A stretch of DNA of 64,000 nt from Seriola aureovittata (Eukaryota > Chordata > Actinopteri > Carangiformes > Carangidae): NCBI RefSeq assembly GCF_021018895.1, contig NC_079385.1, positions 293,759-357,758 of the forward strand, read 5' to 3'. The notes below the pieces were generated by a model. That model was not told the DNA's origin, did not search any database, and saw nothing but the letters and a program-made list of their open reading frames with translations. Position 1 is the stretch's first letter, and each line of letters begins with the position of its first letter. Below, in pieces: positions 1 to 10,932 of this stretch. Position numbers and translations under genes: made by a program.

Positions 1-348
1 ACAGCCAAAGAGGGCCATCACATACACAAGAACACCAGTGAGGAGGAGACTGGACATATGTTCTTTTATACAAATCAAAAAGGGCAGCCCATGTGCATTG
101 ATGCACATTCATCTTTTTGTGAGTGCCACCCCGAAAAGCAGACTGTTGGCAGGTTTATCAACCACGCAAAAGCAGGAGCCAACCTAAGGCCCAGGTTCTA
201 TGCTGTGGACACAGATGGGGAGGAAAAAGAAGTTATTCTTTTCCTCGCAACCAGGAACATTGAGGTCAATGAGGAACTCCTGTTTAATTAATGTGCGGGC
301 AAAAAGTCTTTTCGGGGAGAGGGCCTGGGCCTCGCTTGGCTCTCTTAG
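1..348 (+). pseudogene. KMT5A-like SET-domain C-terminal fragment, broken
   Basis: Frame 1 is open from the first base and reads through typical SET-domain landmarks: VGRFINHAKAGAN (the GR-INH motif that binds S-adenosylmethionine), then VILFLATRNIEVNEELLFN. The spacing is that of the KMT5A (SETD8, histone H4-K20 methyltransferase) family, which is expanded in fish. The next codon, where the family has the conserved Tyr of ELL-[FY]-[DN]-Y, is TAA (289-291). The same frame then goes on with family-like sequence (KSFRGEGLGLAWLS) to a TAG at 346-348, so the stop looks like a nonsense change, not the natural end. The N-terminal part lies left of the window. It may be a pseudogene or a retro-derived SET fragment. 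The family call is by motif memory only. Confidence 0.72.
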
Positions 349-520
349 ACTTTCTGCAGCCATCCACCTGGCCTGCATTTTCAAGGCCTGTATTCAAGTC
401 TACAAGGACATTGTTAGACTTTGCTCTTTTTATTTGTACAGTATTGGTGAACTTTGTAAATGTAAGAAATCTCCGTACAGAGAACAATGAAGTGGAAGTG
501 CTTAAACTTTATCTGTCTCA

Positions 521-1690
521 TACCTCATTGTAAAGCTTAGATTCTCCTCTTTCCAACAATCGTCGGCTTTCCATCCTATCACAAACCTCTTGTTATTAAC
601 CAGACATTTATTGTGGTCAATTTTAGGCAGCTTTCAGTGCTGGGTCAGAGGTCATATCTGGTCTCTATATTTAAGCTGCTATTTCAGGATAGCATTATCT
701 GATTTATTGGAGTAATACCTCATTGTGAAGCTTATATTCTATTCTTTCCAACAAGTGTTGTTTTTCCATCTTATCACAAACCCCATGTTATTAACCACAC
801 ATTTAATTTGGTCAATTTTAGGCAGTTTTCAGAGCTGGATCAGAGGTCAAATCTGGTCTCTACATTAAAGCTGCTATTTCATGATAGCATTATCTCATTT
901 ACTGCAGTAATACCTCATTGTAAAGCTTATATTCTCTTCTTTCCAAAAAGTGTTGGCTTTCCATCTTATCACAAACGTCCTGTTATTAACCAGACATTTA
1001 ATTTGGTCAATTTTAGGCAGCTTTCTATTCAAGCTGATATTTCAAGATAGCATTATCTGATTTACTGGAGTAATACCCAATTGTAAATATTAGATTCTCC
1101 TCTTATCCAACAATTGTTGGCTTTCCATCCTATCACAAACCTCTTGTTATTAACCAAACATTTATTGTGGTCAATTTTAGGCAGCTTTCAGAGCTGGGTC
1201 AGAGGTCAAATCTGGTCTCTATATTTAATCTGGTATTTCTGGCTAGCATTATCTGATTTACTGGAGTAATACCTCATTGTAAAGCTTAGATTCTATTCTT
1301 TCCAACAAGTGTTGGCTTTCATCCTAACACAAACCTCCTGTTATTAACCAGACATTTAATGTGGTCAAATTTAGGCAGCTTTCAGAGCTGGGTCAGAGGT
1401 CAAATCTGGTCTCTATATTTAAGCTATTTCATGATAGCATTATCTGATTTACTGGAGTAATACCTCATTGTAAAGCTTAAATTCTCCTCTTTCCAACAAG
1501 TGTTGGCTTTCCATCCTATCACACACCTCCTGTTATTAACCAGACATTTAATGTGGTCAATTTTAGGCAGCTTTCAGAGCTGGGTCAGAGGTCAAATCTG
1601 GTCTCTATATTTAAGCTGGTATTTCTAGCTAGCATTATCTGATTTACTGGAGTAATACCTCATTGTAAAGTTCATATTCAGAGCAATACA
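521..1690. repeat. 195-bp tandem repeat (about 6 copies)
   Basis: The motif TACCTCATTGTAAAGCTTA recurs at about 521, 716, 911, 1074, 1270, 1461 and 1656, a period of about 195 bp with one short unit of 163. Each unit also carries TGTTGGCTTTCCATC, GTTATTAACCAGACATTTA and GCTGGGTCAGAGGTCAAATC. Copies differ by scattered point changes. No coding signal is visible; short ORFs across it are accidental. Confidence 0.9.
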
Positions 1691-1992
1691 AAGAGATCAA
1701 CACTCGTAATGTTAAACCCTCTGGTGACTAGCAGCACATTGTTGAATTCTGGTTACATTCAGCTGTCTTGAAAAGGCCAGCAGGAAAACTGTATTTATGT
1801 TTTTACATATCCTCCTGTATTTCTACTGAACCTGCTTCAAATGAAACATGTTGTTCAGTAGTTTAAAGTTTACATTCTGTTCTTTCCAACAAGTGTTGGC
1901 TTTCCATCCTGTTTCACACCTCCTGTTATTAACCAGACATTTAATGTGGTCAATTTTAGGCAGCTTTCAGAGCTGGGTCAGAGGTCAAATCT
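1691..1992. repeat. Spacer and detached partial copy of the 195-bp repeat
   Basis: 1691-1860 is unrelated spacer. From about 1870 the repeat unit resumes (CCAACAAGTGTTGGCTTTCC to GTCAGAGGTCAAATC) and stops at about 1992, where it joins directly onto the 216-bp repeat family. Confidence 0.75.
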
Positions 1993-2811
1993 TCATTCAT
2001 GAAGAATATGATGGATATTCAAAAGCGCTGTTTAACGTTTCCAGCGCCTAAATCGGCTCTTTTCCTCGTTAAAGCTGTCTGTGTGTCTCCAAAATCTCAG
2101 CATTCACATTTGTTGGGATTTCTACACAGAACACTTCAGGATAAGTTTTCCTGTCTATTTGAGTAGCATTCATGAAGAATATGATGGATTTCATGTTTAC
2201 ATGTCATAAAGTTATCAGTTACACCTGAGAATGCAATACTGTTCAAGAGCGCTGTTAAGCGTCAGGATCGGCTCTAATTCCTCGTTAGAAGCTTTCTCTG
2301 TGTCTGAGAACTGAGTTTTTCTCACTGGTTGTCCTGTCTATACAGAACACTTCAGGATAAGTTTTCCTGTCTATTTGAGTAGCATTCATGAAGAATATGA
2401 TGGATTTCATGTTTACATGTCATAAAGTTATCAGTTACACCTGAGAATGCAATACTGTTCAATACCGCTGTTTAAATGTCAGGATCGGCTCTTTTCCTCC
2501 TTAGAAGCTTTCTCTGTGTCTGAGAACTGAGTTTTTCTCAATCGTTGTACTGTCTGTACACAACACTTCAGTATAAGTTTTCCTGTCTATTTGAGGAGCA
2601 TTCATGAAGAATATGATGGATTTCATGTTTACATGTCATAAGGTTATCAGTTACACCTGAGAATGCAATACTGTTCAATAGCGCTGTTTTAACGTTTCCA
2701 GCGCCTGGATCAGTTCTTTTCCTCCTTAGAAGCTGTCTCTGTGTCTGAGAACTGAGTTTTTTCACTCGTTGTCCTGCCTGTACAGAACACTTCAGGATAA
2801 GTCGTCCTATT
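1993..2811. repeat. 216-bp tandem repeat, array 1
   Basis: The anchor ATTCATGAAGAATATGATGG recurs at about 1994, 2169, 2386 and 2601, and the ACACTTCAGGATAAG block at about 2131, 2347, 2563 and 2787, giving a period of 216 bp. Each unit also contains TGTTTACATGTCATAAAG and CACCTGAGAATGCAAT. Two sub-types alternate, one with an AAATCGGCTCTTTTCCTCG block and one with GATCGGCTCTAATTCCTCG. The array is broken at about 2812 by the segment carrying the acidic exon-like sequence. Confidence 0.9.
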
Positions 2812-3032
2812 TGACATAGGTGTGATCTTTAGGATAGCAGATAATGGTTTGACTCAGGCAACAATAAAAAAAATCACAGGGCATCTTGCAGAGTTCAAAG
2901 ATGCAGCTGCAGGGTAAACAAAAAGCAACTCTGGCATTGTTTGTAAATCTGTCCTGGAGTTTATGCAGGTGCAATTAATACTAAGGCTGTAAGTAAGCCT
3001 AACAGCTTCCAGATCATTTTTTCTCTGGCAAG

Positions 3033-3265
3033 GTGGCAAGAAGGTCATATTCACTGCTTCAAGCACTCGACTATGTGATGCGTTCAAAGATCGAAGATAG
3101 GGAGAAATCCCCTGCATTTGAAGAAGAGACATCTTCTAATCAAGATGAGGACACATCCTCTCCTGAAGATGATGGGACACCCTCCTCAGAGGATGAAAAC
3201 ATCACCACTAATGATGAGGAGTACCAGCCAGTGCCTGATTCTTCTTCCTCAAGGGGTGAGTACGC
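3033..3265 (+). pseudogene. Acidic N-terminal exon-like remnant ending at a splice donor
   Basis: The frame reads ARRSYSLLQALDYVMRSK, then a run of about 45 residues rich in Glu, Asp, Ser and Thr. It ends at CAAGGG|GTGAGTAC, a good 5' splice site. A basic helical start followed by an acidic tail resembles first exons of piggyBac-type transposase genes and of some domesticated relatives; this is inference. The expected start codon is GTG inside a good context (GCAAGGTGGCAAG), so an ancestral ATG has probably been lost. It lies between arrays 1 and 2 of the 216-bp repeat and no downstream exon was found. Confidence 0.45.
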
Positions 3266-3545
3266 TGGACAAGTTTTCCTGTCTATTTGAGTACCATTCA
3301 TGAAGAATATGATGGATTTCATGTTTACATGTCATAAAGTTATCAGTTACACCTGAGAATGCAATACTGTTCAAGAGCGCTGTTAAGCGTCAGGATCGGC
3401 TCTAATTCCTCGTTAGAAGCTTTCTCTGTGTCTGAGAACTGAGTTTTTCTCACTCGTTGTCCTGTCTGTACAGAACACTTCAGGATAGGTTTTTCTGTCT
3501 ATTTGAGTAGCATTCATGAAGAATATGATGGATTTCATGTTTGAC
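3266..3545. repeat. 216-bp tandem repeat, array 2
   Basis: Anchors ATTCATGAAGAATATGATGG at about 3297 and 3511 define one full unit and the start of a second, ending at TTTCATGTTTGACAC. The sequence matches array 1 closely. Confidence 0.88.
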
Positions 3546-4039
3546 ACATGAATATGAATTATTTAAAAAGCCTTGTGAGGAACAACAACATTTAGGACAC
3601 AAGGGTGGGTTAGGGTCTGGGGGGGGGGTCTGGGTAACCCACCCATCTCAGGGTGGGTAAGGGGGGGTTAACCCTAACCCAACCATAAAGGCACATACAA
3701 AGAACATTGAGGAGTCTCAATATAATATATAATTACTATTATTAATGATATAAAACATAATTACTATGTATAATATGTATATATAATGAGGACCCTGCCA
3801 GAAGCCAGAAGCTCATGGACTTCCTTCTTTTGACTCCCCCTTGATATATATGGCAGAGAAAGGACAGGTACTGATGTATTTTGGAGATCATTTTCCCCAT
3901 CTTGTTTTGCAGAGCCTGTTGTCATCCTCTTTATTCTGTCCTCAGCTAACGTTCCAGTATCAGACTAGACAGATAGATAACAGAGTCCAATGAAGACCAA
4001 GGGATGCGATGGATTTGTGTACTTTACTGAAAGTCCTTT
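3546..4039. other. Non-coding spacer with a G-rich tract
   Basis: 3600-3690 is rich in GGGTGGG/GGGTTAGGG-type runs followed by their complement (CCCACCC, AACCCTAACCC), so it could form a hairpin or a G-quadruplex. 3718-3790 is an AT-rich tract of TATAATATATA type. No gene was seen. Confidence 0.5.
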
Positions 4040-4080
4040 AGTCTCATAGAACAAACAAGTTCCCACGGCAGGTGACGCAC

Positions 4081-7059
4081 TCATGAATCACAGTTGAAAC
4101 TAGTCTCCTTGCTCCATAACCCGGCTGACCGAAGGGCTCCTTCTGTGAGGTGACGGCCTTGATGTACAACCACTTCATGATAATGACGTACTAAAAGAGT
4201 AGATACATGATGCCGCTTGGGAAGGATATAGGGATGCTTTTCATCATTTGAAAGCTCTGCTGTTCTCAATCGTCCTCCAATCCTGAGCAGTCCGTCCTGA
4301 TCAATTACAGGGTTTAGCTTCCAAAGAGGACTTTGTTTGGAGATTTCAAGGCCCTTTTTCAGCCTGTGAAGCTCATCACTGAAGACTTCTCCCTGTACAC
4401 ATTTAATTACTGTGATTTTGGCTTGTGACTGTACACTCCCTTTTCCTTGGTTTGGAGTTTTAGAATAGGTCCTGGCAAATGTGATGAGTCTTGCAATGCC
4501 CCGGATCATCAATCTCCAACTTGAAAAACGTTCAAATCGATGAGAACTGAGCTTTTCCTCTTTGGTTCCTGTTACAAAAGCAACAACTTGAGGCCGTATT
4601 TCTGCATCAGTATCAGCATCTACCAGCTCAAAGGTTTTTTCTTTTTCAGACACAGATTTCATTATTCTGTCTCGTTTGAGGAACTCCGGGCCAGTGAACC
4701 AGTTAGTCTGCCCTAAAAGTCTTGCCGAAATTGGCCTGGTGGCATGGTCCGCTGGATTCTGGTCCGTAGTGACATGATGCCACTGATCAGAGTGTGTTGA
4801 TCGTCGTATTCTGTCAATGCGATTTGCAACATAGACATAAAACCTACGAGAGGTGTTATGGATGTAACCTAGAACTATTTTGCTGTCCGTGTAAAACTTC
4901 ACAGCATATAGGTCAACATCCAGCTCACGTGAAATCAGCTCAGCCATCTCCACAGCCAAAACGGCCGCACACAATTCCAATCTTGGAATCGTGTGAGCAG
5001 GACGTGGTGCGAGTTTAGCTTTTGCCATTACAAAGCCAACGTGACATCGTCCATCCACGTTTTCAACTCGTAGGTACGCCACAGCTGCTATGGCCACTGT
5101 TGAAGCATCACAGAATATGCAAATCTCCTTCTGCTGGGAACGGGACAGAGATGTTGCAACATACGGCCTTGCAATGCTGATACGCTCCAGGTCCATCAGA
5201 GAGTCTTTCCAATATTTCCAGCATTCTTGCTTTATGAGTGGGAGGGGCTCATCCCATTCGTACTGCTCCGAGGTCAGTTCTCTCATCAGTGCTTTTCCCT
5301 GCACAGTAATAGGGGCCACAAATCCCAAAGGATCAAAAAGACTGTTCACAGTTGACAGTACGCCCCTCTTGGTAAAGGGTTTCTCTTCTCTTGATACCTG
5401 AAAGATGAAATGGTCAGAATCCAGATCCCAGCTTAATCCGAGACTTCTCTGTGGTGGTAAGGGATCTGACCCTAGATCTAAATCTTTCAGGTCCTTAGCA
5501 AGATCTTGTGCGGCGAATGACTCCATGACAGCATGGCTGTTTGAGGCGATCTTATGCAGCCGTATGTTGGACTCTGCCAACATGTCTCTCGTCCTCTTCA
5601 ACAGGTCTACAGCTTTCTTTTCTGTCGGTAGAGAGGCCAATCCATCATCGACATAGAAATTTCTGAGAACAAACTGCTTTGCTTCAGAGCCGTACTTCTT
5701 TTCACCAGCCTGAGCAGCTCTTCTCAATCCATATATCGCGACTGCTGGGGAGGGACTGTTCCCGAACACATGTACCTTCATCCTGAATTCCACAATGTCC
5801 TTCTGCAAGTCATTATCCCTGTACCAGAGAAATCTGAGGTAATCACGATGCTCCTCCCTCACTGTGAAGCAGTAGAACATCTGCTGTATATCTGCGGTTA
5901 CAGCTACAGGCTCTTTACGAAAGCGCATGAGCACCCCCAGAAGTGTGTTGTTGAGGTCTGGGCCGCTCAACAAGACATCATTTAACGACACACCTTCATG
6001 CTTAGCACTTGAGTCGAACACGACTCGGATTTCTCCTTTCTTACGGGGGTGGTATACTCCAAATATTGGTAAATACCAACATTCCATATCACTCTGCAAA
6101 GGCGGAGCTGGTTCTGCCAGCTTGTTTTCAAAGATCTTTGCCATAAAACTCACAAAGTGGTCTTTCATGTCTTTCTTTCTATCTAGAGTGCGACGTAGAG
6201 CCAGAAGTCTTCTAAAGGCCTGCTCTCTGTTGTTCGGTAGCTGCTGACGAGGGACTCGAAAGGGCAATGGAGCAACCCAGATGTTACGATCATCCCTAAA
6301 AACTTCTCTCTCCATGACCTCAAGAAACATTTTGTCATCCGTGGAGAGAGCACGTTGGTCATCATCTTGCGTCCTGATGAAGACTGCTGAGCCGAGGTTG
6401 TCTGTAGCCTTGGTTCCCTTTTGAAAATAACAGTTGGACTGTTTTGTAGCATCAACCAAAGTCTCCTTGACATGAAAACTGTTTAAGCAGGGATTGAGAG
6501 TAGAAGGCCTTCCATTAAACAGTGTGTTTGTCTTGAAAACAGACACACTATCTGGCTTACGGGCTTGTCCCAGACACACTTCTCCTATGACAACCCACCC
6601 CAGATCCAGGCGCTGCGCATATGGAGCATTATGTGGTCCATTTCGCTGTTCTCTAACTTTGTGGAGTCTCAGAACATCTCTTCCCAAAAGCAGAAGGATC
6701 TGTGCAACAGAGTCTAAAGGTGGAATTTTGTCTGCCATTGAGCTCAGGTGTGGATGATTTTCAGCCACTTCTGGAGAGGGAATCTCCGATCTGTCATCAG
6801 GAATAGCATCACACTCTAGCAGAGCAGGAAGAGGTACTTTGGTATGGCCATCAAGGGATTCCACAACAAAGTTATGTGCCGTCCTTCCTGTTGTTTTCAC
6901 TATTCCAGCACATGTCTTGAGAGTATAGGTCACCGTGTCTCCCTCTAAGCCAAAGACATGAAAGAAATCTGACTTGGCTAATGACCGATTACTCTGGTCA
7001 TCTAAGACCACATACATTCTGACAGCTCTCTGGTTGTTCTGCCAGATATATCTTGGCAA
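4081..7059 (-). pseudogene. BEL/Pao pol: protease, RT, RNase H, start of integrase
   Basis: One open frame of about 990 residues. It begins in the protease (RMYVVLDDQSNRSLAKSDFF, the family's D-D-Q-S-N variant). The linker is LGRDVLRLHKV, and the Pao-type reverse transcriptase includes VVFDSSAKHEGVSLND, VTADIQQMFYCF and the catalytic box FYVDDGLAS. RNase H follows (IFCDAST, TIPRLELCAA, FYTDSKIVLGYI, DQNPADHATRP). The integrase zinc-binding motif starts with HYHEVVVHQGRH. The frame is lost near 4112 at ...SAGLW. An adjacent frame goes on with a plausible HECVTC, so a small indel ended this ORF; that frame stops at about 4039. The long uninterrupted frame suggests a fairly recent copy. Confidence 0.9.
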
Positions 7060-7735
7060 GACATATCTTAGAACAGGATCTTGGTGTGGTTATCTCCTTG
7101 CACACCTCCGTGCATTTTGAGGTCACAGCAGGTGAGTCCTCTTCATCCTGCTCCCCGCCATGCTGCATCACCACTGTTGAGGTCTCTGCGTAGTCAGGTG
7201 AAACATCTGGGTGCAACGCTGTGATGTGCCTGTCGCTGTCACACTCTGCACACTTTGGTTTGAGCTTGCAGTTCTTTGCCATGTGCTTTGTGGAGGCACA
7301 GCATCTGAAGCAGTAGTTATTCTCCCTCAAGTAAGATAAACGTTCTTTTAAAGGCTTATTTCTAAAGCTACGACACTTGCTGAGAAGGTGTGGCTTCTTA
7401 TGTATTGGACAATGTGTCTCCTTGTCATCAAACCTTTTCTCTAATGTATCATCTGGGCTAATAGCTGCATTACTCTCTACTCCTGTTTTTCTGACAGAGA
7501 CCTGAGCTCTGCTGCTTTGTTTCTCAAGTCTCTCCTTGAAAGAGCTGGAGCTGGACAGCAAAGATGCAAAACTTGGGTCGTTTCTTGTCCTAGCTTGGTT
7601 ACGGACAAACTTGGAAAAATACCAGAAAGGTGGGAAGGTGACACTGTGATCTTCTTTGTACTGTGATCCAAGTGCGATCCATTTATCCTGCAGTCCATAT
7701 GGCAGTTTTTCCACAATAGGATTGATACCACTATA
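7000..7735 (-). pseudogene. BEL/Pao gag C-terminal part (zinc-knuckle region)
   Basis: The frame opens at the truncation point and reads NPIVEKLPYGLQDKW and FPPFWYFSKFVRNQARTRND, both familiar from Pao-type gag. A Ser-rich linker and Cys/His clusters follow (CPIHKKPHLLSKC, CFRCCASTKHMAKNC, CAECDSDRHITALH). Around 7040 the gag frame ends in SCSKICLAK while pol continues in another frame. BEL gag-pol is normally one frame, so this is most simply a one-base indel. The first Met at 7714 is internal, not the start. Confidence 0.82.
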
Positions 7736-7737
7736 TC

Positions 7738-8544
7738 CAACCGTACCCTAAACCTAACCAATTAACCTCTTCTTAACCCTAAATCCAATCCTACCCTAAA
7801 CTTAACCACTTAAACTTATGCCTAATCCTAAACCCAACCTTAACAATTAGTTTTCTTAACCCTAAACCAACCCTACTCTAAACCTAACCACTCAAACATA
7901 TTCCTAACCCTAAATCCAACCAGATCCTAAACTTAAACATGAAGTCCTCACCTAAACTACAAAATTATTCCTACCCTAAAACCAAACCATTAAAATGAAA
8001 TGAAACTCTCTCTCCCCCGCTCTTCCCTCATGAAAATGAGGGAGTAGGGGGAGGTAGAGCATTCAGCCCGATCCGGCGGGGGAGGGTTCTAGCCCCGAAA
8101 GGCTCCCCTCCCTAGCTCTGCCTCCTTCAAAACCTTACCTTAAAACCTTACCATAACCTTAACCACTAAGAATTCTAATCCTAACAAAACCTACTACTCT
8201 AACCCTAACCCTAACCTATTACTCCAACCGTAACCCCTAAACCTAACCACTACCGAAACCTAACCCTAACATCCTAATAAAAACTAGTACTCTAACCCTA
8301 ACCCCTAAAACTAACCACTACCGAAGCCAAACTTAAGACTCTAATTCTAACCACTACCGAATCCTAACCTTAAACATTACCGAATCCCTAACCCTAAAAT
8401 ACTACTCTAACCACTAAGAATTTTGACACTAACATACACCCACGACTCTGAACCTATCCACAACCAATTCCTAACCCTAACCAACCACTACGAATCCTAA
8501 TCCTAACAAAACCTACTACTCTTAACCCTAACCTAAAAAACTCT
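7738..8544. repeat. Degenerate telomere-like CCCTAA tract
   Basis: It consists of irregular CCCTAAAC, AACCCTAACC and CCTAACCACTA units, a diverged interstitial form of the vertebrate telomere repeat. It runs from the cut end of the BEL/Pao element to the assembly gap. Embedded at about 8010-8125 is a GC-rich island that is not telomere-like. It contains an imperfect hairpin (CCCCCGCTCTTCCCTCAT, loop GAAA, ATGAGGGAGTAGGGGG) and a second one around GGCGGGGGAGGG / CTCCCCTCCC. No genes were seen. Confidence 0.85.
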
Positions 8545-9044
8545 NNNNNNNNNNNNNNNNNNNNNNNNNNNNNNNNNNNNNNNNNNNNNNNNNNNNNNNN
8601 NNNNNNNNNNNNNNNNNNNNNNNNNNNNNNNNNNNNNNNNNNNNNNNNNNNNNNNNNNNNNNNNNNNNNNNNNNNNNNNNNNNNNNNNNNNNNNNNNNNN
8701 NNNNNNNNNNNNNNNNNNNNNNNNNNNNNNNNNNNNNNNNNNNNNNNNNNNNNNNNNNNNNNNNNNNNNNNNNNNNNNNNNNNNNNNNNNNNNNNNNNNN
8801 NNNNNNNNNNNNNNNNNNNNNNNNNNNNNNNNNNNNNNNNNNNNNNNNNNNNNNNNNNNNNNNNNNNNNNNNNNNNNNNNNNNNNNNNNNNNNNNNNNNN
8901 NNNNNNNNNNNNNNNNNNNNNNNNNNNNNNNNNNNNNNNNNNNNNNNNNNNNNNNNNNNNNNNNNNNNNNNNNNNNNNNNNNNNNNNNNNNNNNNNNNNN
9001 NNNNNNNNNNNNNNNNNNNNNNNNNNNNNNNNNNNNNNNNNNNN
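8545..9044. other. Assembly gap (500 N)
   Basis: Exactly 500 undetermined bases, a conventional placeholder length, so the true distance between the CCCTAA tract and repeat array 3 is unknown. Confidence 0.99.
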
Positions 9045-9983
9045 TCACGTTTCCAGCGTCTAAATCGGCTCTTTCCCTCGTTAAAGCTGTCTGTGTGTAT
9101 CCAAAATCTGAGCATTCACATTTAGTGGGATTTCTACACAGAACACTTCAGGATAAGTTTTCCTGTCTATTTGAGTAGCATTCATGAAGAATATGATGGA
9201 TTTCATGTTTACATGTCATAAAGTTATCAGCTACACCTTAGAATGCGATACTGTTGAAAAGCGCTGTTAAGCGTCAGGATCTGCTCTAAGTCCTCGTCAG
9301 AAGCTTTCTCTGTGTCTGAGAACTGAGTTTTTGTCACTCATTGTCCTGTCTATACAGAACACTTCAGGATAGGTTTTCCTGTCTATTTGAGTAGCATTCA
9401 TGAAGAATATGATGGATTTCATGTTTACATGTCATAAAGATATCAGTTACACCTGAGAATGCAATCCTGTTCAAAAGCGCTTTTAAGCGTCAGGATCGGC
9501 TCTAATTCCTCGTTAGAAGCTTTCTCTGTGTCTGAGAACTGAGTTTTTCTAACTGTTGTCCTGTCTGTACAGAACAGTTCAGGATAGGTTTTCCTGTCTA
9601 TTTGAGTAGCATTCATAAAGAATATGATGGATTTCATGTTTACATGTCATAAAGATATCAGTTACACCTGAGAATGCAATCCTGTTCAAAAGTGCTTTTA
9701 AGCGTCAGGATCGGCTCTAATTCCTCGTTAGAAGCTTTCTCTGTGTCTGAGAACTGAGTTTTTCTAACTGTTGTCCTGTCTGTACAGAACACTTCAGGAT
9801 ATGTTTTCCTGTCTATTTGTGTAGCATTCATGAAAAATATGATGGATTTCATGTTTACATGTCATAAAGTTATCAGTTACACCTGAGAATGCAAGTCTGT
9901 TCAAAAGCGCTGTATTAACGTTTCCAGCGCCTAAATCGGCTCTTTTCTTCGTTAAAGCTGTCTGTGTGTCTCCAAAATCTCAG
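9045..9983. repeat. 216-bp tandem repeat, array 3
   Basis: Anchors at about 9179, 9397, 9614 and 9828 give four units with a period of 215-218 bp, alternating in the same two sub-types as array 1. Two neighbouring units (about 9443-9637 and 9658-9852) are almost identical, which points to recent unequal exchange. Confidence 0.9.
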
Positions 9984-10441
9984 TTTAGTGGCCGTTTGTC
10001 CACAAAGAGCAACGAAAAGTTTCTAATCAAACTTTAAATCATAAAAAACTCAAAAGGCCACATTTGCACCGTGGGTTGTGGTGTACAGGGATGGGAGAAA
10101 GCATAAGGTCCAAACAACTTTCAATTTTCAACAAAAAAAACGTGATTTATTCAATCGGATAACAAGCAAACACAGAACAAAGAAAAATTCCTGTGCCTCT
10201 CCCGCTCCGGTAAAAAACCATTTGCCCACCCAGGTGCATGCTGGTCCCTACCGTGCGCTTACCTATATAACCTACGGTGCCTCCCTACCGTGCCCAAATG
10301 AAACAAACAAATAACAACAAAACACCCAAACTACAAAAATGATAAACTAACAGAATACTAACAGAAATTTAATCATAATGAAATCAAAATAGAATAATGA
10401 AATCTAAACAATAAACTAAATAACACCAAATAGCTTCCACA
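9984..10441. mobile_element. 458-bp insertion inside the 216-bp repeat (possible solo LTR)
   Basis: The repeat unit is interrupted in the middle of its CTCAGCATTCACATT block. CTCAG stands on both sides of the insert (9979-9983 and 10442-10446), a likely 5-bp target duplication. On the minus strand the insert carries an AATAAA-type signal (complement at about 10147-10155). This suggests an LTR-like fragment, but no second copy and no clear TG...CA ends at the duplication were found, so the class is uncertain. Confidence 0.5.
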
Positions 10442-10825
10442 CTCAGCATTCACATTAAGTGGGATTTCTACACAGAACACTTCAGGATAAGTTTTCCTGT
10501 CTATTTGAGTAGCATTCATGAAGAATATGATGGATTTCATGTTTACATGTCATAAAGTTATCAGTTACACCTGAGAATGCAATCCTGTTCAATAGCGCTG
10601 TTTTCACGTTTCCAGCGCCTAAATCGGCTCTTTTCCTCGTTAAAGCTGTCTGTGTGTCTCCAAAATCTCAGCATTCACATTTAGTGGGATTTCTACACAG
10701 AACACTTCAGGATAGGTTTTCCTGTCTATTTGAGTAGCATTCATGAAGAATATGATGGATTTCATGTTTACATGTCATAAAGATATCAGTTACACCTGAG
10801 AATGCAATACTGTTCAACCAGGTCA
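10442..10825. repeat. 216-bp tandem repeat, array 4
   Basis: Two more units (anchors at about 10514 and 10739) resume after the insertion and end at CAATACTGTTCAA (about 10817), where the LTR-bearing segment begins. Confidence 0.87.
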
Positions 10826-10898
10826 TGTGGTCACAGTGACCACTTTGAATCGGCCATCTTGCCTTTGTCTGTGTCCCCACAGACACACACACATACAC

Positions 10899-10932
<34 letters not shown>

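Larger units (their letters stand above)
4040..7737 (-). mobile_element. BEL/Pao LTR retrotransposon, truncated at both ends
   Basis: On the minus strand the order is the gag C-terminal part with zinc-knuckle-like Cys/His clusters, aspartic protease, reverse transcriptase, RNase H and the start of the integrase zinc-binding domain. This is the order of BEL/Pao gag-pol. The 5' side is cut at about 7737, inside gag, where a degenerate CCCTAA tract begins. The 3' side stops at about 4040, just after the integrase HHCC finger, so the integrase core, the env-like region (if any) and both LTRs are missing. Confidence 0.9.

Noticed and set aside
4794..6757. Several plus-strand ORFs of 70-106 codons
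   Set aside because: They are antisense shadows of the BEL/Pao pol frame.
8060..8125. tRNA-like D-arm and T-arm motifs
   Set aside because: No cloverleaf with an acceptor stem or anticodon arm can be drawn; kept only as a remark.
7738..8544. A true chromosome end
   Set aside because: The CCCTAA units are too diverged, and unique genes and transposons lie on both sides.
8528..9115. ORFs of 170-195 codons
   Set aside because: They consist almost wholly of undetermined bases in the assembly gap.
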